This document shows positions 1 to 6,757 of a DNA stretch of 64,000 nt, one piece after another; within the stretch, counting starts at the first letter, position 1, and every line of letters starts with the position of its first letter. The stretch spans positions 248,001 to 312,000 of the forward strand of contig NZ_MZMV01000001.1 of assembly GCF_002210435.1 (NCBI RefSeq). Direction: 5' to 3'. Origin of the DNA: Micromonospora wenchangensis (GTDB taxonomy: Bacteria > Actinomycetota > Actinomycetes > Mycobacteriales > Micromonosporaceae). The notes below the pieces were generated by a model. It searched no databases, had not been told where the DNA came from, and saw only the letters and a program-made list of their open reading frames with translations. Position numbers and translations under genes: made by a program.

Positions 1-168
1 GGCGCGTCGTCCGGGCCGATCCAGCTCCGGCTGCACCGGCCCAACTGGACCACGATCGACGAACGCGACGACCCGAGCTGGCAGGCGGCCACCGGCGCGT
101 GGACCCCCAACAGCCGGATCACCCTCGACGTCGACGGGGTCCGCGAGTACGGCGACAACTGGGGCTGA
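1..168 (+). CDS. C-terminal end of a CBM3-type cellulose-binding protein (partial)
   Basis: The frame is open from the first base and stops at TGA 166-168, giving 55 residues that lack their start. They read like the last strands of a family 3 carbohydrate-binding module: an IQLRLHRPNW strand, then an acidic RDDPSW turn (compare SNDYS in characterised CBM3s), then PNSRITLDVDGV and a final YG. In that family this end forms part of the beta-sandwich of cellulases and scaffoldin-like proteins. The missing upstream part may be a glycoside hydrolase or LPMO catalytic domain. A family-level guess from a short piece. Confidence 0.6.
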   Translation, partial: GASSGPIQLRLHRPNWTTIDERDDPSWQAATGAWTPNSRITLDVDGVREYGDNWG

Positions 169-174
169 CCGCCG

Positions 175-549
175 TCAGGCGTGGGCCTCCCCGGCGACGG
201 CGCGCTGGGCCGCGACGATCGTGTCGACCGGCAGTCCCAGGCCGCAGAGCACGGCGGCCAGGTAGTCCAGCACCCGCCAGTGTTGCTCGTCGGTCAGCCC
301 GAGCCGCCGCCACGCCCCTGCGGCCGCCCGCCCACCGCCACCGCCGGAGGCCGGGCCGCCCAGGGCCGAGGCCAGCTGGGCGGTCAGGCGGCCGGCCAGC
401 CGGGGCCGGTCCAGCCCGATCAGGTACGGGGCCAACTCGGCGTCCGCCGCGACCAGGCGCAGCCAGCGGATCACCACCGCACGCACGCCGGCCGGGCCGA
501 GCCAGTCGAACACGTTCCGGGGGCAGGTGACCAGTTCCGTCGTCCGCAC
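175..549 (-). CDS. Truncated-hemoglobin-like protein lacking the proximal histidine
   Basis: 124 aa from a GTG start at 549; GTG 513 is an alternative. The layout follows truncated globins: LGPAGVRAVVIRWLRLVAADAELAPYLIGLD (helices A-B), then a LASALGGP helix, then RLGLTDEQHWRVLDYL and a C-terminal helix. The position that normally carries the heme-binding proximal His is Trp80 (in AWRRLGL), and the usual downstream aromatic is His90. A glycine run replaces the E-F loop. The gene lies 33 bp downstream of the SF1 ATPase gene on the same strand, so the two are probably co-transcribed. It is a paralogue of the gene at 3468-3746. Heme binding is doubtful; a sensor or structural role is possible. 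Confidence 0.6.
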   Translation of the reverse strand: MRTTELVTCPRNVFDWLGPAGVRAVVIRWLRLVAADAELAPYLIGLDRPRLAGRLTAQLASALGGPASGGGGGRAAAGAWRRLGLTDEQHWRVLDYLAAVLCGLGLPVDTIVAAQRAVAGEAHA

Positions 550-582
550 ACCCTTCAGTACGGATCGTCGCGTACCCGCAGT

Positions 583-1905
583 TCACCGTCCCGGACGCTG
601 CCCCGCCAGGAACGTCATGGTGGTCTGGTTGGCGGCCCAGCCGTCGGGGAACTTCACCGGCACGTCCAGGTGCACCGACTCTGTCGACGGATGGGCGTCC
701 AGCAGCTCACCGATGCCGGCGCGGGCCACCACGATGCAGGAGTGCCGGTGCCGGGAGGTCAGCACGCACAGCCGCCCCGACTCCAGGTGGAAGTTCGTCG
801 CGTCCCGCCGGCCGGACAGCGGGTGCAGCACGATCGTCACGTCGTACTCACGGCCCTGGAGCCGGTTGGCGGTGTCCACGGTGACGTCCGCCCCGGCCGG
901 GCCGAGCTGGGCGCGGATCGCGGCGACCTGGTCGCGGTGCGCCGCGCCGACGGCGATCCGGTCGGCGGTCACCGGAGCCCCGGCCGGCGCGTGCTCGGAG
1001 ACCGCGACCGCGCCCCGGTGCAGCACCCGCAGGGCGAGCGCGGCGCACGCCGCGGCGGCCTCCGCATCGGTACGCAGGGTGTGCCGGGCCGGCAGCTCGT
1101 GCAACGCCCAACCGGTGCCGGCGGCCAGCTCCACCGCCGCGTCGAGCGCGTCGCCCGGCCCCGGCCGGGTCAGCGTCAACGCCCGGTCGGCCGGGCCGGT
1201 GCCGGCGCGGAACCCGGTGAAGGGGTAGAACGCCGCCGCGACCACCGGGGCCGCCGACGCCGGCAGCCGCCAGGACACCGGCAGCCGGTGCACCGGCAGC
1301 TCCGGGTTGTGCCGCAGCAGCACCGCCACCGCCGCCTGCATCGGGTTCCAGCTCAGGCCCGTCCAGCGCGGCGTCTCGACGGTGGAGAACGGGTCGAGCT
1401 GCCCCGGATCGCCCACGAACAGCGCCCGCTCGAACCGCCCGGCCACCCGCAGCAGGGCATCCGAGCGCATCTGGTACGCCTCGTCGACGATCGCCCACGG
1501 CCACCGGCCGTCGGTGACCGTGGCCCACTTGGCCGCCGTACCGATGGTGACGGCCGGGTCGCCCAGGTCGGCGACCTTCGACGCGACCCGGACCGTGTCG
1601 TGCCCACGCACCCGCTCCGACGGCCGGTAGTCGGTCGCCGACAACCGGCCGATGCGCAGCTCGGGGGCTTTGGTGGCGAGTCGGTCGATGAGATCGTCGA
1701 CCTGCTCGTTGGTCTGCGCCACGATCATCAGCGGCTCGCCGGCGGCGGCCAGCTCGACGGCGGCCCGCACCACGAGGGTCGACTTGCCGGCCCCGGGCGG
1801 GGAGTCGACGACGACGCCCCGGTGGTCGCCGGAGCGCAGGTCGGCAAGGACGGCCGCGACGACCCGTTCCGCCTCTACGGCGGGCGGCACCTCAAGCCTG
1901 AGCAT
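583..1905 (-). CDS. Superfamily 1 helicase-like AAA ATPase
   Basis: 440 aa with the motifs of SF1 (Upf1/AAA_12-like) helicases. The P-loop SPPGAGKST is at about residues 35-43, Walker B WAIVDEAYQ at about 137-145, and motif III-like FVGDPGQLDPF at about 163-173. Near the C-terminus are TANRLQGREYDVTIV (motif V type) and CVLTSRHRH (motif VI type). No nuclease domain is visible, so a single-subunit nucleic-acid translocase is the best reading. It is divergent from the macrodomain gene across about 105 bp and is followed by a globin-like gene. A TAGGGT hexamer 27 nt upstream of the start is a likely -10. The biological role is unknown. Confidence 0.8.
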   Translation of the reverse strand: MLRLEVPPAVEAERVVAAVLADLRSGDHRGVVVDSPPGAGKSTLVVRAAVELAAAGEPLMIVAQTNEQVDDLIDRLATKAPELRIGRLSATDYRPSERVRGHDTVRVASKVADLGDPAVTIGTAAKWATVTDGRWPWAIVDEAYQMRSDALLRVAGRFERALFVGDPGQLDPFSTVETPRWTGLSWNPMQAAVAVLLRHNPELPVHRLPVSWRLPASAAPVVAAAFYPFTGFRAGTGPADRALTLTRPGPGDALDAAVELAAGTGWALHELPARHTLRTDAEAAAACAALALRVLHRGAVAVSEHAPAGAPVTADRIAVGAAHRDQVAAIRAQLGPAGADVTVDTANRLQGREYDVTIVLHPLSGRRDATNFHLESGRLCVLTSRHRHSCIVVARAGIGELLDAHPSTESVHLDVPVKFPDGWAANQTTMTFLAGQRPGR

Positions 1906-1926
1906 CGGCCTCTCCTCCCCAGCGTT

Positions 1927-1943
1927 CCCGGCACCCTACCGGC
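1927..1943 (-). promoter_or_regulatory. Promoter block with TAGGGT -10, shared with the 17.4-kb helicase gene
   Basis: Read on the minus strand the block is GCCGGTAGGGTGCCGGG. TAGGGT (1938-1933) fits the actinobacterial -10 pattern TANNNT and would place the transcript start about 20 nt before the helicase start at 1905. The same 17 bases recur at 17394-17410 in front of the second large helicase gene. Confidence 0.5.
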
Positions 1944-1972
1944 CTGCGCCGACAGGACGTCGTAGTCACACC

Positions 1973-1999
1973 TTCCTGGTACGACAGCGCTACCAGGAA
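1973..1999 (+). promoter_or_regulatory. Perfect 9-bp inverted repeat overlapping the macrodomain SD
   Basis: TTCCTGGTA (1973-1981) and TACCAGGAA (1991-1999) are exact reverse complements separated by 9 nt. The right arm contains most of the Shine-Dalgarno AGGAAAGG that lies 8 nt before the ATG at 2011. As DNA it could be an operator controlling both divergent genes. As RNA it could fold and hide the ribosome binding site of the macrodomain gene. Confidence 0.55.
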
Positions 2000-2010
2000 A
2001 GGACGCCCGA

Positions 2011-2481
2011 ATGATCATCTTGAGCGACGGTGACCTGCTCACCGCCGACACCGAAGCACTCGTCAACGCCGTCAACACGGTGGGGGTGATGGGCAAGGGG
2101 ATCGCCCTCCAGTTCAAGCACACCCACCCCGCCAACTACGCCGCCTACCGGGCCGCCTGCGCGGCGGGCGAGGTGCGGCTGGGCCGGATGTTCGTGGTCG
2201 ACTCCGGCCGGCCCGGCCGCCACCGCTACGTCATCAACTTCCCCACCAAGGGGCACTGGCGGGCCGGCGCGAAGCTGCCCGACATCCAGTCGGGCCTGTC
2301 CGACCTCGCCCGGGTCGTCCGGGAGCGGCAGATCCGTTCGATAGCGGTGCCCGCCCTCGGCTGCGGTGCCGGCGGCCTCGACTGGACGGTGGTCGAGCCG
2401 ATGATCACACAGGCGTTCGCCGACCTGCCCGACGTACGGGTGCTGCTGTTCCCCCCGGCCGGCGCTGTTGCCCGGTCCTGA
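2011..2481 (+). CDS. DarG/TARG1-type macrodomain protein (ADP-ribosyl hydrolase)
   Basis: 156 aa consisting of one macrodomain. GDLLTADTEALVNAVNTVGVMG at the N-terminus is followed by KGIALQFKHTHPANYAAY, VINFPTKGHWR and AVPALGCGAGGLDW. These are the ligand-loop signatures of the DarG antitoxin macrodomain, which removes ADP-ribose from DNA bases modified by the DarT toxin. DarG normally has a C-terminal DarT-binding domain and follows darT. Here the C-terminal domain is absent and no ADP-ribosyltransferase gene is adjacent. The start has a good SD, AGGAAAGG, lying inside an inverted repeat. Enzyme class is confident; the substrate (DNA or protein ADP-ribose) is inferred. Confidence 0.85.
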   Translation: MIILSDGDLLTADTEALVNAVNTVGVMGKGIALQFKHTHPANYAAYRAACAAGEVRLGRMFVVDSGRPGRHRYVINFPTKGHWRAGAKLPDIQSGLSDLARVVRERQIRSIAVPALGCGAGGLDWTVVEPMITQAFADLPDVRVLLFPPAGAVARS

Positions 2482-2511
2482 GCCTACGCCCGGCGGACCT
2501 GCTCTCCTGCC

Positions 2512-3471
2512 TCACCACGGAGCCTGCGGGGCTGCCGGATCGGGCAGGTGGAGACGATCCACGGGCACCCCGGCCAGGGGCAGCCAGCGGCGGGCGTCGT
2601 CGAGCATCGCGGGCGGGCCGCAGACGTACACCTGCTGGTGGGGTTGGTGGTGGCGTAGGGCGGTGGTGAGCGCGTCACCTTGCTCGGTCGGGTGCGCCTC
2701 GGGGTCGTCGGAGAAGACGGGCACGATGGTCAGCCAGTCGTGGGCGCACTGGAGCTTGTCGAGGACGATCGGGTCGTAGAGGTCGAAGAAGGTGCGGGCA
2801 CCGACGACCAGGGTGACCCGGCGGCCGTCGGGGGCAGCGGCGACCTGTTCGACCAGGGCGCGCAGCGGGGCCAGACCGGTGCCGCCGGCCACCAGCAGCA
2901 GGTCACCGTCGCGCAGGTGCTGGCCGGTGTCGCGGGGCGGCCCGAGCCAGACCACGTCGCCGGGGTTCATCTCATGGGCGAGGCTGACCGAGACGCTGCC
3001 GGCGGGGATGGCACGAACGTGCAGCTCGACGGTGCCCTCGGGGCGGGGCGCGTTGGCGGGGGAATACCAGCGCCACCGACCGGGATTGCGCGCCGTGCTG
3101 ACGGCGACGGCCTGGCCGGGCCGGTAGCGCAGCCGCCGCCACGGCCGTACCGTCAGGACGGCGATGTGGTCGCCGGGGTTGTCGCGGGCGAGCACCTGGG
3201 CGGGCCGCCACGGCGGATCGTCGTCGGCCCGCGCCGCCGCCTGCCGCAGCAACTCCACCGGCACGTCGGCACCGGCCAGCGCGCTGATCAGCTTGGCGTG
3301 CGGCAGCAACGCGAACCGGCGGAAGGCATGGCCCAGCACGGTCAGCGTCACCGCCTGCGCCGCCGGCTCCGGGTCGGTGGCGAGCCGGCGGAGCGTGGCG
3401 ATCAGCAGCTCGGCATCGTGGGCGGCGAGCCGATCCGGCAGCGCCGACCGCAACTCGTCGGCCTCCCTCAC
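2512..3471 (-). CDS. Flavohemoglobin-type FAD/NAD(P)H reductase
   Basis: 319 aa. After an about 90-residue alpha-helical N-terminal region comes a ferredoxin-reductase fold. RPGQAVAV (117-124) and RWYSPAN (134-140) form the flavin site. The nucleotide-binding motif is AGGTGLAPL (195-203) and the C-terminal motif is VYVCGPPAML (281-290). This matches the reductase half of flavohemoglobins, which passes electrons from NAD(P)H through FAD to a globin. The N-terminal helices may be a degenerate globin but lack a recognisable heme pocket. The GTG start overlaps the stop of the upstream globin-like gene (GTGA, 3468-3471), so the pair is translationally coupled and may act as a split flavohemoglobin-like unit. 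Confidence 0.8.
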   Translation of the reverse strand: MREADELRSALPDRLAAHDAELLIATLRRLATDPEPAAQAVTLTVLGHAFRRFALLPHAKLISALAGADVPVELLRQAAARADDDPPWRPAQVLARDNPGDHIAVLTVRPWRRLRYRPGQAVAVSTARNPGRWRWYSPANAPRPEGTVELHVRAIPAGSVSVSLAHEMNPGDVVWLGPPRDTGQHLRDGDLLLVAGGTGLAPLRALVEQVAAAPDGRRVTLVVGARTFFDLYDPIVLDKLQCAHDWLTIVPVFSDDPEAHPTEQGDALTTALRHHQPHQQVYVCGPPAMLDDARRWLPLAGVPVDRLHLPDPAAPQAPW

Positions 3472-3746
3472 CGGGCCACCGCCCGCCGCACCCGGGCGAT
3501 CCGCCCTTCGGGCAGGTCAGCCGCCCAGCACACCCCGAACAGGTAGTCACCGATGCGCCGATGCTGCTCCTCGGACAGGCCGAGCCCACCCCAGGCGTCC
3601 GCCGGCTCCCCGGCGAGCGCGGCGGTCACGCTCGCCGTCAGGTGCACGGCCAGCCGGACCTGATCCACCCCGATGAGGTACGGCGACAGCTCCGCGTCCG
3701 CCGTCACCAGCCGCAGCCAGCGATGGACGATCTCCTCCGGCGTCAT
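3468..3746 (-). CDS. Truncated-hemoglobin-like protein, paralogue, coupled to reductase
   Basis: 92 aa from ATG 3746 (GAGGG is upstream). The core is IVHRWLRLVTADAELSPYLIG, then an AALAGEP helix, GLGLSEEQHRRIGDYL and a terminal helix. It is clearly related to the protein at 175-549. As there, the proximal His position is Trp (W52) and a His (H62) sits ten residues on. The protein is shorter than typical truncated globins (about 115-130 aa). A longer form from ATG 3881 (AGGGG upstream) would add 45 hydrophilic, Glu-rich residues and cannot be excluded. Overlap with the reductase gene strongly suggests partnership. Confidence 0.6.
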   Translation of the reverse strand: MTPEEIVHRWLRLVTADAELSPYLIGVDQVRLAVHLTASVTAALAGEPADAWGGLGLSEEQHRRIGDYLFGVCWAADLPEGRIARVRRAVAR

Positions 3747-4295
3747 GACTGCGCACCGCCCTCGGGTGCCCTGCTCACGATCGGACAGCAGGCACGGGTA
3801 CGGGGTGTGTTCGCTGGCGCGCTGCGTTTCCTCCTCCTCGTCGGTGGCCGGGACGGGGAGGTCTGTAGCGGCGGTTTTCATGGTGTCTGCGGCCCCTGTT
3901 TCTCGGCGGAAGGGTGACGGGCACCGGGGCGGGCGGGGACGAGGTCGCGTCGTTCGGATCGACACGCCCCGGAGCCCAGCACCCGCCCCGGGCCATGCAT
4001 CAACCCTGGTCGCAGATCCGTAGCCGGTTATGCCTGGATGATCGTGGACGCCATGCGCGCTCGACATCCAGCCGACTACCCAGTCCGGCCGAACCAACGA
4101 TCTCCTACGTCCCGGCGACGAGATGACGTCCGACTGCTGACCGCTGTCGACTCCTTCCGGCGCGCGATGCACCCTGTGGATGGAGAAGCGTGAACGTCCT
4201 CGATATGCGCGCTGCGTATACCGATCCCGCACAGAGCGGGTTGAATGGATACGCTCGACTTCAATTTCAGCCGTCCGTGATTGGCGAGGTTGCCG
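3747..4295. other. Intergenic region between divergent globin-like and XRE genes
   Basis: About 550 bp with no convincing separate gene. The left part may encode an N-terminal extension of the globin-like protein (ATG 3881). Near the right end, a short CCCGC/GCGGG hairpin (about 4226-4240) is followed by a TACGCT hexamer that could be the -10 of the XRE gene. Confidence 0.4.
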
Positions 4296-5741
4296 GTGAC
4301 ATCTGCGAACTGCCCACGCTGTGGCGGACGGCTCGCCCGCGACAACGACAGCGGACGGTGCGCCCCCTGCCAGGCCGCCGAGCGCGACCGGCTGAGCGCG
4401 CCACCCGAGGTGCCGACTTCCTTCTGGGAGCATCCACCGGTACGACAGGCGCTGGCTGAACGGCACCTCGGGCAGGTGATCAGGGCGTACCGATGCCATC
4501 CGTACCACGGACGAAACCCGTTGCCCCAGACCGTGGTGGCGGGGTGGATGGGGATCACCCAGGCGCAGTTGAGCCGAGTGGAGAACGGCCCGCCACTGGT
4601 GCACCTGGACCGGATGGCGCACTGGGCGCAGCTATTCGGTATCCCTGGGGCCTACCTGTGGTTCACCCCGACCGGCCGGAACCACATGACGGGTGTTGCC
4701 GGGGCAGGCGAGCCACCCTCCCCAGAACCGGACGAGGGCCGGCGGTCGCTGTTGGCTGCCATCGCCGCAGTAGCTGCGGGAGCGGGCCTGATCGGCAGCA
4801 CGAACCTCGTCCCATCCCGGCGCATCGGAGCTGCGGATGTCACACGCCTCAACGCCGTGCTGACTCTCTACCGATCGGTGGACCGCGAGAGCGGAGGCGG
4901 CCTGCTGTATCGAGAGGTCGCCCGCTTCGCCGAGTCGGTCTACCGCATGCTCGACTGGACGCACCCGGCCGGGCTCACCCCGCGTCTGGTGGCTGCGGTC
5001 GCCGCAGCTCGCCAGTTGGCCGGTTGGACGGCCTTCGATGCGGGCAGACACGACGACGCTCAACGGCACTTCATCGCCGGCGAACGGGCTGCACTCACCT
5101 CCGGCGATTCATCTTTGGCCGCGATGATCCGCTATGCACAGGCCAAGCAGCTTCAACACCTGCGACACAACCGGGACGCCCTGGCGACGCTTCAGCTCGC
5201 ACAAGCCCAGCTCGGAGCGCAGGCCACCCCGGCAGTCAAGGCACTCCTCTGTGGTGCGGAAGCCGCCTCGGCCGCAGCCCTCGGCGACCACCGGACCGCA
5301 GTGTCGACCCTGGGCAACGCGAGCGATCAGTTCGATCGCATCAGCCAGGAGCGCGAGCCGGACTGCATGGGGTTCTACGACCGGGGCGAACTACTCGCCC
5401 AGTACGGCCGCGTCTACCGGGACAGAGCGCGGCAGGACAGCAGACATGCGCCCGAGGCGGTGCGCTGGGTCGAGGCCGCCATCGCATCCTTCGGCACAGC
5501 CAACGTACGCAGCACGGTCCTGAACGAAGTCGGCCTGTGCAGTGCGTTGTTCCTCGCCGACGAGCCGGAGCGAGCCCTCACTGTGGGTGCCCGGGTGATG
5601 GAACAGGCGCGCGGGATCAGTTCCCGACGGGTACGAGATCGGGTCGTCAACCTACGCCGCGATCTGGTACGCCATCGCGAACTCCCAGAGGTGGCCGCGT
5701 TCGAGCGTGCCCTCACCGCCCGTGCTGCGGCAGCGACATGA
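4296..5741 (+). CDS. XRE-family regulator with N-terminal zinc ribbon and TPR-like repeats
   Basis: 481 aa. GTG 4296 is chosen because GAGG lies 6 nt upstream; TTG 4281 has no SD. The N-terminus holds two Cys pairs, CPRC and CAPC, resembling a zinc ribbon. It is followed by a helix-turn-helix with PQTVVAGWMGITQAQLSRVENG and a hydrophobic AAIAAVAAGAGLIG stretch. The remainder is alpha-helical, resembling the TPR regions of actinobacterial XRE regulators (for example FDAGRHDDAQRHFIAGERAA). The stop overlaps the start of the kinase gene (ATGA), so the two form an operon. It probably controls that gene or senses a small ligand; the target is not visible. Confidence 0.75.
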   Translation: MTSANCPRCGGRLARDNDSGRCAPCQAAERDRLSAPPEVPTSFWEHPPVRQALAERHLGQVIRAYRCHPYHGRNPLPQTVVAGWMGITQAQLSRVENGPPLVHLDRMAHWAQLFGIPGAYLWFTPTGRNHMTGVAGAGEPPSPEPDEGRRSLLAAIAAVAAGAGLIGSTNLVPSRRIGAADVTRLNAVLTLYRSVDRESGGGLLYREVARFAESVYRMLDWTHPAGLTPRLVAAVAAARQLAGWTAFDAGRHDDAQRHFIAGERAALTSGDSSLAAMIRYAQAKQLQHLRHNRDALATLQLAQAQLGAQATPAVKALLCGAEAASAAALGDHRTAVSTLGNASDQFDRISQEREPDCMGFYDRGELLAQYGRVYRDRARQDSRHAPEAVRWVEAAIASFGTANVRSTVLNEVGLCSALFLADEPERALTVGARVMEQARGISSRRVRDRVVNLRRDLVRHRELPEVAAFERALTARAAAAT

Positions 5742-6679
5742 GCGGGCGGTTCTCCGAACAGGCAATGATGGAGGCGATGCGAGAAGTCGCGGCCAGCCTG
5801 GGCGTTTCCTCAGAGGACGCGCAGTTGCTGCGGTTGACCAACAATGCCGTCTTTGCCCTGCCGAGGTCCGGCCTCGTTATTCGGATCGCACGCACTCATC
5901 GACTGCGCGACCGGGTGACCAAGGTGGTCCGACTCGCACACTGGTTCGCCGACATCGACGCGCCGACCATCCGCCTGGCACCGGGTGTCGAGCAGCCGGT
6001 CGAGGTCGGCACCCTGGCCGCATCCGTTTGGGAGTACCTCCCACCCGGATCACCCACCCCGACGCTGGAGGACCTTGGCCATGTCCTGCGGGAGTTTCAC
6101 TCTCTCGGCCTGCCACCGTTTCCGCTCCCCACCTGGGACCCGGTAGCTGACGCACGCAAACGACTGGCCGACGCCGACGGCCTTGGTGGGAGTGACCGTG
6201 ACTTCCTGACGCAATGGTGCGACCGCCTTGAGCCGCAACTCGTTGCCCTGAACCAGCGCACGAAAGAGGGACTCATCCACGGGGACGCCCATCTCAGCAA
6301 CCTGCTCAAAGAGCCATCGGGCCGGACGGTGCTGTGTGACTTCGACGCCACCTGCGTTGGCCCCTGGCAGGCCGACCTAGCGGCGGTTGCGGTGGGCGAG
6401 CGTCGGTTCGGGCGGACGGGGGCACACGAACTGTTGGCCGCCGCATACGGCCACGACGTGACCTCTGATCCCTCTTGGCCGCTGCTGCGGGAGGCACGCG
6501 AGTTGAAGATGATCGTCGCCGCCGTTCCTCTCCTGACGACCTCGGCAGAGGTCTCTGCCGAATTCGATGACCGTCTTCGATCTATTCGAGAGGGCAACCA
6601 CGGGAAACACTGGAAGCCCTTCGCTGACCTGGCCACTCCAGGCAGCCGCAGCCCCTGTTCAAACAGGGGCTGCGGCTAA
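5738..6679 (+). CDS. APH-family phosphotransferase (small-molecule kinase)
   Basis: 313 aa with a protein-kinase-like fold of the aminoglycoside phosphotransferase/choline kinase family. LRLTNNAVFALPRSGLVIRIAR is the N-lobe with the ATP-binding lysine replaced by Arg in VIRIAR. WEYLPPG is the hinge. LIHGDAHLSNLL (about 180-191) is the Brenner-type catalytic loop, and CDFDATCVGP (about 201-210) carries the metal-binding Asp. It starts by an ATGA overlap with the XRE gene. Regulator-kinase pairs of this type are common in actinomycetes and their substrates are generally unknown. Resistance to an aminoglycoside is possible but not indicated. The last codons lie in a strong hairpin. Confidence 0.75.
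   Translation: MSGRFSEQAMMEAMREVAASLGVSSEDAQLLRLTNNAVFALPRSGLVIRIARTHRLRDRVTKVVRLAHWFADIDAPTIRLAPGVEQPVEVGTLAASVWEYLPPGSPTPTLEDLGHVLREFHSLGLPPFPLPTWDPVADARKRLADADGLGGSDRDFLTQWCDRLEPQLVALNQRTKEGLIHGDAHLSNLLKEPSGRTVLCDFDATCVGPWQADLAAVAVGERRFGRTGAHELLAAAYGHDVTSDPSWPLLREARELKMIVAAVPLLTTSAEVSAEFDDRLRSIREGNHGKHWKPFADLATPGSRSPCSNRGCG
6644..6677. terminator. 16-bp perfect hairpin overlapping the kinase stop
   Basis: AGCCGCAGCCCCTGTT (6644-6659) pairs perfectly with 6662-6677. The right arm contains the last sense codons and the first base of the stop TAA (6677-6679). It sits between convergent genes and is likely a two-way terminator; no long U tract follows. Confidence 0.65.
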
Positions 6680-6757
6680 GAGATTGGGTTAAAAACCCCG
6701 GAGTCCATCGAGGTGGACCTAACCACCCCCAACGAAGCATCGAACTGGCAGTCGACT

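Noticed and set aside
181..1965. 594-codon open frame on the plus strand
   Set aside because: It is antisense to the globin-like and SF1 ATPase genes and encodes Arg/Gly/Pro/His-rich low-complexity sequence with no motif, as expected for frame shadows in GC-rich DNA.
3468..3881. Longer globin-like protein starting at ATG 3881
   Set aside because: It has a possible SD, but the extra 45 residues are hydrophilic and have no counterpart in the paralogue. Kept only as an alternative start.
4190..4459. 89-codon ORF before the XRE gene
   Set aside because: It overlaps the zinc-ribbon start of the XRE gene in another frame and has no family signature or convincing SD.
6644..6677. Hairpin as a transposon end
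   Set aside because: No transposase, no second copy and no target-site duplication seen. Its position between convergent genes fits a terminator.
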